This document shows, one piece after another, positions 42,543-49,915 of a stretch of DNA of 64,000 bases. Under the pieces are notes generated by a model. It did no database searches. It saw only the letters and a list, made by a program, of their open reading frames with translations, and had not been told where the DNA came from. The stretch lies in NCBI RefSeq assembly GCF_000378765.1, contig NZ_KB905342.1, forward strand, positions 744,001-808,000. The letters are read 5' to 3'. The position numbers and the translations under genes are program-made. This stretch comes from Psychroflexus tropicus DSM 15496. GTDB lineage: Bacteria > Bacteroidota > Bacteroidia > Flavobacteriales > Flavobacteriaceae. Position 1 is the first letter of the stretch; every line of letters begins with the position of its first letter.

Positions 42543-43721
42543 ATGAAACAAGACACCTTTCAAGCTCCAGATTATTATAATATAGACGATTTACTAAGCG
42601 AAGAGCACCAGATGATCCGTCAGGCGGCCAGAGACTGGGTAAAACGTGATGTGAGCCCAATCATAGAAGAGGCTGCACAAAAAGCCGAATTCCCAAAGTC
42701 AATTATCAAAGGATTAGCAGGCATTGGTGCTTTTGGCCCTTATATTCCAGAGGAATATGGAGGCGCAGGCTTAGACCAAATCTCCTACGGATTGATTATG
42801 CAGGAAATAGAGCGAGGCGATAGTGGTGTGCGTTCCACGGCCTCTGTGCAATCCTCTCTAGTGATGTTTCCTATCCACGCTTACGGTACTGAGGAGCAAC
42901 GTAAAAAATTCCTTCCTAAGTTAGCCACAGGAGAGTTTATGGGGTCTTTTGGCCTTACTGAGCCCGATCATGGTTCTAATCCTAGCGGGATGACCACGAA
43001 CTTTAAAGATATGGGCGATCATTATTTGCTGAATGGGGCAAAGATGTGGATTTCTAATTCCCCGTTTTGTGATGTCGCTGTGGTTTGGGCCAAAAATGAA
43101 GAAGGCAGAATACACGGGTTAATTGTAGAGCGTGGTATGGAAGGCTTTACTACTCCAGAAACGCATAATAAATGGTCGTTAAGAGCTTCTGCTACGGGAG
43201 AATTGATTTTTCAGGACGTCAAAGTGCCTAAAGAAAACCTTTTACCCGGTAAAAGCGGGCTTGGAGCGCCATTATCTTGTTTAGATTCTGCCCGTTATGG
43301 CATTGCCTGGGGAGCTATAGGTGCTGCGATGGATTGCTACGATACAGCTCTTCGTTATGCCAAAGAACGCATTCAATTTGGAAAACCTATTGCGGGCTAC
43401 CAATTGCAACAGAAGAAGCTGGCAGAGATGATTACAGAAATCACCAAAGCTCAGCTTTTGGCTCTACGTTTAGGTCAGTTGAAGAATGAAGGAAAAGCAA
43501 CTTCTGCTCAAATCTCTATGGCTAAGCGAAATAACGTAGAAATGGCAATCAATATAGCTCGTGAGGCCAGACAAGTCCTAGGAGGCATGGGTATTACTGG
43601 TGATTATAGTATCATGCGTCATATGATGAACCTGGAGAGTGTAATTACTTATGAGGGCACCCACGATATTCACCTCTTGATCACTGGTTCAGATATTACA
43701 GGCCTTTCAGCTTTTAAATAA
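42543..43721 (+). CDS. Acyl-CoA dehydrogenase, glutaryl-CoA dehydrogenase type
   Basis: A 392-aa FAD enzyme. FGLTEPDHGSNPSGM near 138 and LNGAKMWISNSPFCDVAVVWA near 162 match glutaryl-CoA dehydrogenase (lysine/tryptophan degradation) better than the general acyl-CoA enzymes. The catalytic segment ITYEGTHDIHLLITGSDITG lies at the C-terminus. It differs in these blocks from the short-chain paralogue at 10473. Monocistronic, with promoter and terminator. Specificity is inferred by motif. Confidence 0.88.
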   Translation: MKQDTFQAPDYYNIDDLLSEEHQMIRQAARDWVKRDVSPIIEEAAQKAEFPKSIIKGLAGIGAFGPYIPEEYGGAGLDQISYGLIMQEIERGDSGVRSTASVQSSLVMFPIHAYGTEEQRKKFLPKLATGEFMGSFGLTEPDHGSNPSGMTTNFKDMGDHYLLNGAKMWISNSPFCDVAVVWAKNEEGRIHGLIVERGMEGFTTPETHNKWSLRASATGELIFQDVKVPKENLLPGKSGLGAPLSCLDSARYGIAWGAIGAAMDCYDTALRYAKERIQFGKPIAGYQLQQKKLAEMITEITKAQLLALRLGQLKNEGKATSAQISMAKRNNVEMAINIAREARQVLGGMGITGDYSIMRHMMNLESVITYEGTHDIHLLITGSDITGLSAFK

Positions 43722-43756
43722 AGTTAGATTTTCAAAATAATAGATTAAATTATAAG

Positions 43757-43790
43757 AGTCCATTTGTTTTAAATTCAGATGGACTTTTTA
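43757..43790 (+). terminator. Rho-independent terminator after the glutaryl-CoA dehydrogenase-like gene
   Basis: AGTCCATTTG and CAGATGGACT arms followed by T5; the -7 box of the next gene overlaps its end. Confidence 0.8.
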
Positions 43791-43796
43791 TTTTTG
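43789..43796 (+). promoter_or_regulatory. -7 box of the DUF3050 gene
   Basis: TATTTTTG, 14 nt before ATG 43811. Confidence 0.5.
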
Positions 43797-43810
43797 CAAA
43801 AAAAAAGAAG

Positions 43811-44593
43811 ATGCAGGTAGAGGAGCTCAAAAACAATCTAAAAGACTTAAGATCACAACTTATAGACCATGAACTTTATAAAAGCGTAGAATCCCCTCAG
43901 GATTTACAAATCTTTATGAAACATCATGTTTTTGCTGTCTGGGATTTTATGTCATTGCTGAAGTCACTTCAAATCCAATTGACCTGCACAAACACACCAT
44001 GGGTGCCTGTGGGAAATCCTAAACATCGCTATCTTATCAATGAGATTGTTCTAGCTGAAGAGACTGATATTAATGCAGAAGGGCAAAGACAAAGTCATTT
44101 TGAAATGTATTTGGATGCCATGGAAAAAGCTGGAGCATCCACAACACCTGTCCAGGACTTTGTAGATCAGATTCTGCATGGAACCGACGTGTTTTTAGTG
44201 ATAGCAAGCAGTAATTTACCGGAGTCTGTCAAAGCGTTTTTAATCTTCACTTTTAATACTATAAAAAAGGGAAAGGCACATGAAATTGCCGCTTGTTTTA
44301 CCTTTGGGCGTGAGGAACTCATTCCCGATATGTTCACGTCTATTATTGGAGAGATTCAGCAGAATTTTCCAGAGGAAGACTTGAGCCTATTTAAATATTA
44401 TTTTGACCGTCACATCGAGCTGGATGAGGACGAACATGGCCCTATGGCTTTAGAATTAATCGCTGCTTTATGTGCAGATGATAAGCAAAAATGGAAAGAA
44501 GTGGAAACTTGTTCCCGAAAGGCTCTAGAAAAGCGTCTGGGCTTATGGAATGGGATAGCAAAGGAAATCGAGTATTATAAAGCGATAGCTTAA
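43811..44593 (+). CDS. DUF3050 family (heme-oxygenase-like fold) protein
   Basis: A 260-aa helical cytosolic protein. The DUF3050 pattern is clear: HHVFAVWDFMSLLKSLQ near 38, INEIVLAEETD near 76, SHFEMYLDAM near 95, CFTFGREELIPDMF near 160 and YYFDRHIELDEDEHGPMAL near 196. The spaced Glu/His/Asp residues suggest a di-iron or heme-oxygenase-like helical bundle. Reaction unknown. It is the last gene before the accessory region. Confidence 0.83.
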   Translation: MQVEELKNNLKDLRSQLIDHELYKSVESPQDLQIFMKHHVFAVWDFMSLLKSLQIQLTCTNTPWVPVGNPKHRYLINEIVLAEETDINAEGQRQSHFEMYLDAMEKAGASTTPVQDFVDQILHGTDVFLVIASSNLPESVKAFLIFTFNTIKKGKAHEIAACFTFGREELIPDMFTSIIGEIQQNFPEEDLSLFKYYFDRHIELDEDEHGPMALELIAALCADDKQKWKEVETCSRKALEKRLGLWNGIAKEIEYYKAIA

Positions 44594-44609
44594 AAGAAGC
44601 CCATCCTGG

Positions 44610-44642
44610 CCTCCCTTTAATTCTCTCCAAAGGAGGGAAAAC
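44610..44642 (+). terminator. Hairpin downstream of the DUF3050 gene
   Basis: CCTCCCTTT and AAAGGAGGG arms form an imperfect stem 16 nt past the stop codon; it lacks a good T tract. Confidence 0.5.
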
Positions 44643-44710
44643 TTTTACTCACCTGCTCTCCGAAGTTTGTTGAATTGTTTAAGATATACACACTGCAAAG
44701 TGAAATTTAG

Positions 44711-44746
44711 ATTTCACGGTCCTTAATCTTTAAGGACTGCGAGGTT
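44711..44746. repeat. Palindromic interspersed repeat (GACCTCACAG family), copy 2
   Basis: CACGGTCCTTA pairs with TAAGGACTGCGAGG. It abuts the left edge of the first accessory cassette leader. Confidence 0.55.
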
Positions 44747-44887
44747 TTGTGTGTTTTTCAAAATTTTTAAAGTTAATAATTCTTACTTTGTAACTAATAA
44801 TTTAGTTTCTAGAAAGTTTTTTTTTACATAAAAATCTGATAATAAAACAACTAGAAGAGGTGTAGTTTGTAAATGAACACCAAAAAT

Positions 44888-44955
44888 TTACGGTTTTCCC
44901 GTAACAATTGTACGGTCAAACCGTAATTGTGAAGGAAATATTAAAGCTATCTTTA
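44888..44955 (+). promoter_or_regulatory. Promoter with paired TTACGG-N5-CCGTAA operators, cassette 1
   Basis: Dyads TTACGG-TTTTC-CCGTAA (44888-44904) and gTACGG-TCAAA-CCGTAA (44910-44926) have centres 22 bp apart. The proximal dyad ends exactly 21 nt before the -7 box TATCTTTA. Same geometry as at 19425-19492 and 49616-49683. Confidence 0.75.
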
Positions 44956-45003
44956 TATAAACAAAAATCATATGCGAATGAGATAGCTATAAGATTAAAA
45001 AAA

Positions 45004-45118
45004 GAGAAAGCTCCTGCCAGGCAGAAGCTTCTCCCGTAAAGGCATGAATACATACACTTCACTGTGAATTGCAAATGTATGGGTTTTCATGAGACGAGCA
45101 ACTTCTTATGCAAGAAGT
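45004..45118 (+). ncRNA. Structured 5'UTR of cassette 1 (three hairpins)
   Basis: Hairpin 1 is GAGAAAGCTCCTGCC with GGCAGAAGCTTCTC (45004-45033). Hairpin 2 is CATGAATACAT with ATGTATG...TTTCATG (45043-45091). Hairpin 3 is ACTTCTT-atgc-AAGAAGT (45101-45118). All three are preserved in L2 (hairpin 1 at 49733-49762). The leader is about 210 nt, unusually long for these genes, and the stems suggest a cis-acting RNA. No known riboswitch consensus is recognised. Confidence 0.5.
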
Positions 45119-45174
45119 ATAAAATATCCGGTATGACGATAAACTGCCAAATCAATTTTTTAAATCTTATTAAA

Positions 45175-45438
45175 ATGAAAAATTTATTTTTTGCACTAGC
45201 GTTTGTGCTAGTAGGAACCTTTACTTTTGCAGAAACAGGCAAGGTTACAAAATTGAACCAGAACACGACTATTAAGATAGTTGAGTTGACAATTACTAAA
45301 CTATCTGAAAAAACAGAAGGTGACTGGGCGTGCTGTACTGTTACTAGAAATGGTGGTAGCGCAACTGTATGTCGTAGAGACGGTAATGTTGGCAGAGCCT
45401 GCAGAGAAGCGAGAAGGTTAACAAGAGAATTACAGTAA
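45175..45438 (+). CDS. Small secreted four-cysteine protein, cassette 1 cargo
   Basis: 87 aa from ATG 45175. The signal peptide MKNLFFALAFVLVGTFTFA would be cleaved before ETGK. The mature part of about 68 residues has Cys at 53, 54, 66 and 76 in a C-terminal basic, Gly/Arg-rich segment (WACCTVTRNGG, VCRRDGNVGRAC). No family is recognised. The first four codons belong to the repeated leader. It precedes a GLPGLI protein and a TonB-receptor-like barrel. It could be a secreted toxin, a signalling peptide or a binding protein; the sequence does not decide. Frames beginning at 45064 only extend into the UTR. Confidence 0.7.
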   Translation: MKNLFFALAFVLVGTFTFAETGKVTKLNQNTTIKIVELTITKLSEKTEGDWACCTVTRNGGSATVCRRDGNVGRACREARRLTRELQ

Positions 45439-45453
45439 TCTTATTTAAATGCA

Positions 45454-45491
45454 AAACATCATCTTGCTAGAAATAGTAAGATGATGTTTAT
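45454..45491 (+). terminator. Terminator-like hairpin after the small secreted protein gene
   Basis: Twelve-bp perfect arms AAACATCATCTT and AAGATGATGTTT around a 12-nt loop; T-poor downstream, so it may attenuate rather than stop transcription into the GLPGLI gene. Confidence 0.6.
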
Positions 45492-45533
45492 CAATTATTT
45501 AATTCTTAAGTTTAATTTAATTATTCATATATT

Positions 45534-46310
45534 ATGAAACAAATAATATTAGTAATATCCTTTTTATTTTCGTGTATTACATATGCTCAAGATGAAAATT
45601 TAGTTTTCCATTTTCAAGTTCAAAAAAACTTTTTAACCTCGGACTACGACTTAATTTTAGGTGGAAATATTGCATTGTGGAAAGAAATGAGTGACCCAAA
45701 ACAATCAGCATTTAATCCTACATACATACCCGATGAAGATTATAAAAGAAAAGTCTTATTTAAAAACCTTAAATCTAAAGAAGTAATCAGTGAATATGAT
45801 GTATTAGGTGCTCATTTTTTTGTAAAAGATTCTTTGCACAATATGACATGGACGTTAGTGGATAATGAAACCAAAAAAATATTAGGCTATGACTGTAAGA
45901 AAGCTAAAACAATTTTTCATGGCAGAGAATATGAAGTTTTTTATAGCGATGAAATAGCCATTAGTAATGGACCATGGAAGTTTGGCGGTTTACCTGGTAT
46001 GATCCTTAAAGTTGTTGCCAAAAGCAATAAAGAAAATTATAATATGGAATGTTATAGTATAGAAAAACACAAACAAAACATACCATTAGAATTTACTAAT
46101 TATTTAAAGAAGAACAAAAAAAAGAAGTTTCAGACTTGGGACGAATTTGTATTAGATTTTAATTCGTTTTTAGACCGATATGTAAAAAGTTTAAAATCTG
46201 AAGTAGAAGCAGACGGTGATAGTGGATTTACCTTACATTTCAGTGTAGATAATCATTTAGAGATTTTTTCAGAAAAGGTGCAAACTGATGGGATATTGCT
46301 TGAATTTTAG
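45534..46310 (+). CDS. GLPGLI family secreted protein
   Basis: A 258-aa protein with signal peptide MKQIILVISFLFSCITYAQ. The family-defining segment GPWKFGGLPGMILKV is at about 147-161, preceded by NETKKILGYDCKKA, both standard in GLPGLI (TIGR01200) proteins of Bacteroidota. Family members usually sit next to outer-membrane barrels, as here: the next gene overlaps its end by 23 nt. Function unknown. Base composition is more AT-rich than in the housekeeping genes, consistent with acquisition by transfer. Confidence 0.88.
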   Translation: MKQIILVISFLFSCITYAQDENLVFHFQVQKNFLTSDYDLILGGNIALWKEMSDPKQSAFNPTYIPDEDYKRKVLFKNLKSKEVISEYDVLGAHFFVKDSLHNMTWTLVDNETKKILGYDCKKAKTIFHGREYEVFYSDEIAISNGPWKFGGLPGMILKVVAKSNKENYNMECYSIEKHKQNIPLEFTNYLKKNKKKKFQTWDEFVLDFNSFLDRYVKSLKSEVEADGDSGFTLHFSVDNHLEIFSEKVQTDGILLEF

Positions 46311-48996
46311 TTTATATGGATATGTTAATGGCAAGAGATTGTATTCATATTATATAATTTTTTTGTTACTAAATTTACTAATTGTTAATCTAAATACTGT
46401 TTATTCTCAAACATTGGATGTCTCAGTAACTGATAGTTATGGAAATAATATAAATTCTGTTATAATTACAACTAGGGAATTATCTGATAGCTCAAGAATT
46501 AAGGAATTTTTTGAACTAGAAAATGGAAAAGGAAAAATAAAATTAGCAGATACTTACCAAAATATAGTTATCAAATTTAAGAGTTATGGTTATTTTGATA
46601 CTTCAAAAATTATTCAAACAATTGAAACTGATACTATATATTCCTTACAGGTGATATTAGAAGAGAAACCTCCTGTAAAACTTGATGACATAATCGTAGT
46701 AGCTAAAAAAAAACCCTTTAGAATTGTTAAAGATACTGTCTCTTTCAATGTTTCCGAATATTTAGACGGAAGCGAACAAAAAGTACAAGATGTCATAAAA
46801 AAATTACCTGGTGTTGAAGTCAATGAGCAATCGGGTGAGATAAAATACAAGGGAAAATCTATTGAAACTGTTACATTAGATGGTGATAATTTATTTGGAT
46901 TTAACTATACTCTGGGTACAAAAAATATAAATTTGGATATAGTAGATCAAGTTGAAGCCATAGATAATTATGCTGAAAACCCGCTTTTAAAAGGAATAGA
47001 ACAAGGTGGTAAGGTTTCATTAAACTTAAAATTGAAAAAAGGGAAATTGGATGTTTCGGGCAATTTAGACATTAGTACTGGTTGGTTTGATAATGACGAA
47101 TTAGCTTTAAATTTAGGTTCGAATATTTTAGGAATAACTAAAACCTATAAATCTTTTGCAACCTTATCTTACAATAATGTTGGTGTTAATCAAACACCTT
47201 TTGATTATTTTGGGTTTAGTTTTAATGTTGAACAGCAGAAAGAACAAAACTATTTCGCTGAAAAAATAATACCCGAAACTCGTTTTTCAAATTTATTAGA
47301 AGACAGAAGAGCAAATATAAACAATCAGTTTTTTGGGAATTACAATGCTATTTTTAAAATTAGCCCTAAGTTAAATGTTAAAACAAATTTGTATTATTTG
47401 CAAGATAGAATAACCACAAATCAACTATTTCAAAATGATTTTCAGATAAATAATGATATTTTCACGACAACAGACAATACTTTCATCACCAAAAAACCAC
47501 AACAATATCGTGGCGATTTGGAAATAAAATATAATACTTCAAAAACTTCTTTATTAGAATATAATCTAAGACTACGTCAAGAGAACATAGAAACACCTAC
47601 AACTATAATTCAAAACCAAACCAATGAGTTTAATACATTTTTAAACACCGAAGATTTTTATTTTAAGCAAGATTTATTGTGGACAAAAAAGCTTTCCGAT
47701 AAAAAGGCATTGCAACTTTCATTGTTTCATTCTTTTAATGATTTGCCACAAACTTTCTCGATAACACCTTCGCTTTTTGATGAAGATGCTTTAATGGATA
47801 CACAAGAAAGTGAGTTTAAAAGAACATTTTTGGAAGGAAAAGCTACGTATCTAGGTTCAGGCAAAAGAGATAAATATACTTTTACTTTAGGTTCAAATTT
47901 TAATTACTCACCATTCCTTTCAAGACTCTTTAATTCAGAAGAAAACATTTCAGAAAACAATTTTGATTACACCCAAAGTAATATTTTTAACACAGGAGTT
48001 TACAATTTTAATCGAGGTAAATGGCAAATATCGCCGTCCTATTCCGTTAGGGTTTTAAATCAGAATTTAGAGCAAAACATAATAAATGAAGAGCTAAATC
48101 AAGATGATTTCATTTTTGAACCTGCTTTAAATCTAAAGTATAAATTGAATTCAGTTTCCTTTTTATCAGGAAATTTGGGCTATAACCAAAATACAAATGC
48201 CGAGCAGTTTTTTTTCTTAAATCAGGTGTTAATTAACAACAGAACGTCTATAAGCAATTTACCACGTTTAGAGTTACAAAACAGTCAAAGATACAGCCTG
48301 TTATATTTCAATAATGACTTGTATAATCAATTTCAACTTAATACAAATGTAAGTTACCAAAAGTCAACAGGTAACTTTTTTACTAATCAGAGTATAACAG
48401 AAACTACTACTCAAATAGAATATTTCTTTTTACCTCAAGATAACAGCAATTGGAATATGAATATGCAAATTTCAAAATATATCCCATTTACAGAATCTAC
48501 ACTTAAATTAACGAGTAATTACTCGCTTTCAAATTTCAGAAATATTGTAAACAATTCAGATTTAAGGCAAAACCAAAATCAATTTTTAAGCAATTCATTC
48601 TTTTGGAAAACCGCTTTTGAAATGCCTGTAAATTTTGAGAATACGTTTACTTATCAATATTCGGAATCAAAAAGCGAAAATCAATCTGCTTTTATTAATA
48701 AATCTTGGCAAAATACTTTTAAAGTCATTTTTAAACCAAGCAAAAAATGGTTCTTTATCATTTCATCGGACTATTACTTGCCAAACACAGAACAATCGGA
48801 TGAGCAATTTTTCTTTTTAGATGCAACTATAAGACATAGACCAAAAAGCAAAAAATGGGGAGCGAGTTTCACAATGCGGAATATTACAAACGAAAATAAT
48901 TTTGAGCAAGTACAGACGTCTGACATATCAACAACAATTTTTAGAAGTAATTTGCTGCCAAGATATTTTTTATTGAATTTAACCTGGAATTTTTAA
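46288..48996 (+). CDS. TonB-dependent-receptor-like outer-membrane barrel with carboxypeptidase-like domain
   Basis: 902 aa. Hydrophobic signal segment near residues 22-38 ending NTVYSQ, then a carboxypeptidase-like domain (about 42-125). A plug-like region follows (KKLPGVEVNEQSGEIKYKGK, VTLDGDNLFG, around 165-205), then a long barrel ending ...LPRYFLLNLTWNF. It resembles the GLPGLI-associated receptor-like barrels. The exact start is uncertain: ATG 46288 overlaps the GLPGLI gene by 23 nt. AT-rich, probably horizontally acquired. The natural guess is that it handles the small secreted protein, but nothing proves this. Confidence 0.8.
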   Translation: MGYCLNFSLYGYVNGKRLYSYYIIFLLLNLLIVNLNTVYSQTLDVSVTDSYGNNINSVIITTRELSDSSRIKEFFELENGKGKIKLADTYQNIVIKFKSYGYFDTSKIIQTIETDTIYSLQVILEEKPPVKLDDIIVVAKKKPFRIVKDTVSFNVSEYLDGSEQKVQDVIKKLPGVEVNEQSGEIKYKGKSIETVTLDGDNLFGFNYTLGTKNINLDIVDQVEAIDNYAENPLLKGIEQGGKVSLNLKLKKGKLDVSGNLDISTGWFDNDELALNLGSNILGITKTYKSFATLSYNNVGVNQTPFDYFGFSFNVEQQKEQNYFAEKIIPETRFSNLLEDRRANINNQFFGNYNAIFKISPKLNVKTNLYYLQDRITTNQLFQNDFQINNDIFTTTDNTFITKKPQQYRGDLEIKYNTSKTSLLEYNLRLRQENIETPTTIIQNQTNEFNTFLNTEDFYFKQDLLWTKKLSDKKALQLSLFHSFNDLPQTFSITPSLFDEDALMDTQESEFKRTFLEGKATYLGSGKRDKYTFTLGSNFNYSPFLSRLFNSEENISENNFDYTQSNIFNTGVYNFNRGKWQISPSYSVRVLNQNLEQNIINEELNQDDFIFEPALNLKYKLNSVSFLSGNLGYNQNTNAEQFFFLNQVLINNRTSISNLPRLELQNSQRYSLLYFNNDLYNQFQLNTNVSYQKSTGNFFTNQSITETTTQIEYFFLPQDNSNWNMNMQISKYIPFTESTLKLTSNYSLSNFRNIVNNSDLRQNQNQFLSNSFFWKTAFEMPVNFENTFTYQYSESKSENQSAFINKSWQNTFKVIFKPSKKWFFIISSDYYLPNTEQSDEQFFFLDATIRHRPKSKKWGASFTMRNITNENNFEQVQTSDISTTIFRSNLLPRYFLLNLTWNF

Positions 48997-49022
48997 ACAA
49001 AATAAAATATTTTAACTACCGA

Positions 49023-49352
49023 CTACTCCTCACTCGGCGCCAGCTCCACTACAAGCCCTTCTAAGTCTTCTGTAATGGGAATTTGGCAGCTCAACCGACT
49101 GTTGTCCTGGACATTAAAAGCTTCTGCCAGCATGGCTTCCTCGTCGTCTTCTTTTTCGGGAAGTTCGGTGTCCGACTGGATGTAACACTAGCAAGAGGCG
49201 CACATCGCCATTCCACCGCAAATTCCAATAGTGCCCTCAGGAGCGAGTTCGTAAGAACGAATCACTTCCATCAGGTTCATAGCCATATCTGTTTGCGCAT
49301 CTACGTGGTGAGCAGTGCCTTCTCGATCTATAATGGTGATTTTTACATCCAT
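49023..49352 (-). pseudogene. Adrenodoxin-type [2Fe-2S] ferredoxin pseudogene, copy of the gene at 51371
   Basis: Read from ATG 49352 (MDVKITIIDREGTAHHVDAQ) this copy is nearly identical to the intact ferredoxin. It carries TAG where the intact gene has CAG, directly after GGMAMCASC; the frame then continues (CYIQSDTELPEKEDD...) to the same C-terminus LVVELAPSEE. Both lengths are 330 nt. Sequence similarity ends about 20 nt upstream of the start, so the -7 box of the intact gene is missing too. It is doubly inactivated: no promoter and a nonsense codon. Confidence 0.88.
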
Positions 49353-49440
49353 TGTTTTAGCAATATTCAAATGATAAATTTATTTAATCCAAACTGATTT
49401 TCAGGTGATTGTAACCAGTTTTAAATGATAGTTAAACCAT

Positions 49441-49482
49441 AGACCTCAAATGTCCCAAAGCTTTGGGCACTGTGAGGTTTTG
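49441..49482. repeat. Palindromic interspersed repeat (GACCTCACAG family), copy 3
   Basis: AGACCTCA...TCCCAAAG and CTTTGGG...TGAGGTTT form imperfect arms. It lies between the ferredoxin pseudogene and leader L2, overlapping the start of L2. Confidence 0.6.
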
Positions 49483-49915
49483 TGTGTTTTTCAAAATTTT
49501 TAAAGTTAACAATTCTTACTTTGTAACTAAAAATTTAGTTTGTAAAAAGTTTTATTATAAACATCTGATAATAAATGAATTATTGATGTGTAGTCTTTAG
49601 ATAACTGCCAAAACTTTACGGTTTAACCGCACCAAGTTTACGGTGAAACCGTAATTGTGAAAGAAATATTAAAGTTATCTTTAGTTAAACAAAAACGTTG
49701 TGCCAATGAGATAGCTATAAGATTTAAAAAAAGAGAAAGCTCCTGCCAGGCAGAAGCTTCTCCCGTAGAGGCATGAATACATACACTTCACTGCGAATTG
49801 CAAATGTATGGGTTTTCATGAGATGAGCAACTTCTTATGCAAGAAGTATAAAATATTCGGTATGATGATAAACTGCCAAATCAATTTTTTAAATCTTATT
49901 AAAATGAAAAATTTA
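49470..49915 (+). repeat. Accessory-cassette leader, copy L2 (direct repeat of L1)
   Basis: About 440 bp matching 44737-45186, including the double operator, promoter (TTG 49655-49657, TATCTTTA 49676-49683), three-hairpin UTR and the first four codons of a secreted-protein gene (ATG 49904). In the UTR, hairpins are intact despite scattered substitutions. No other gene is seen in 49371-49903. Confidence 0.88.
49616..49683 (+). promoter_or_regulatory. Promoter with paired TTACGG-N5-CCGTAA operators, cassette 2
   Basis: A degenerate distal dyad TTACGG-TTTAA-CCGCAC (49616-49632) and a perfect proximal dyad TTACGG-TGAAA-CCGTAA (49638-49654) have centres 22 bp apart. The proximal dyad is again 21 nt before the -7 box at 49676. 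Confidence 0.73.

Larger units (their letters stand above)
44737..45186 (+). repeat. Accessory-cassette leader, copy L1 (direct repeat of L2)
   Basis: About 440 bp closely matching 49470-49915, from CTGCGAGGTTTTGTGTG to the first four codons (MKNL) of the cargo gene. It contains a double operator (44888-44926), a promoter (TTG 44927-44929, 18 nt, TATCTTTA 44948-44955) and a long hairpin-rich 5'UTR. Differences from L2 in the UTR are mostly single transitions, while sequence after the fourth codon is unrelated. No separate gene is seen in 44643-45174. Confidence 0.88.

Noticed and set aside
45044-45067. Short leader peptide MNTYTSL in the cassette 5'UTR
   Set aside because: The stop codon of copy 1 (TGA) is CGA in copy 2, so the frame is 7 codons in one and 17 in the other, while the RNA stem is kept; RNA structure explains it better than coding.
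45064-45174. Longer N-terminus for the small secreted protein, and likewise 49808-49903 for the ferredoxin-like lipoprotein
   Set aside because: The extra segment lies in the hairpin-rich UTR, differences between copies fall at second codon positions (Thr/Met, Ser/Phe), and it would bury the signal peptide.
49188-49370. A short intact ferredoxin-like protein of 60 aa
   Set aside because: It is the N-terminal half of the pseudogene, ends at the nonsense codon within the cluster loop and lacks the fourth Cys.
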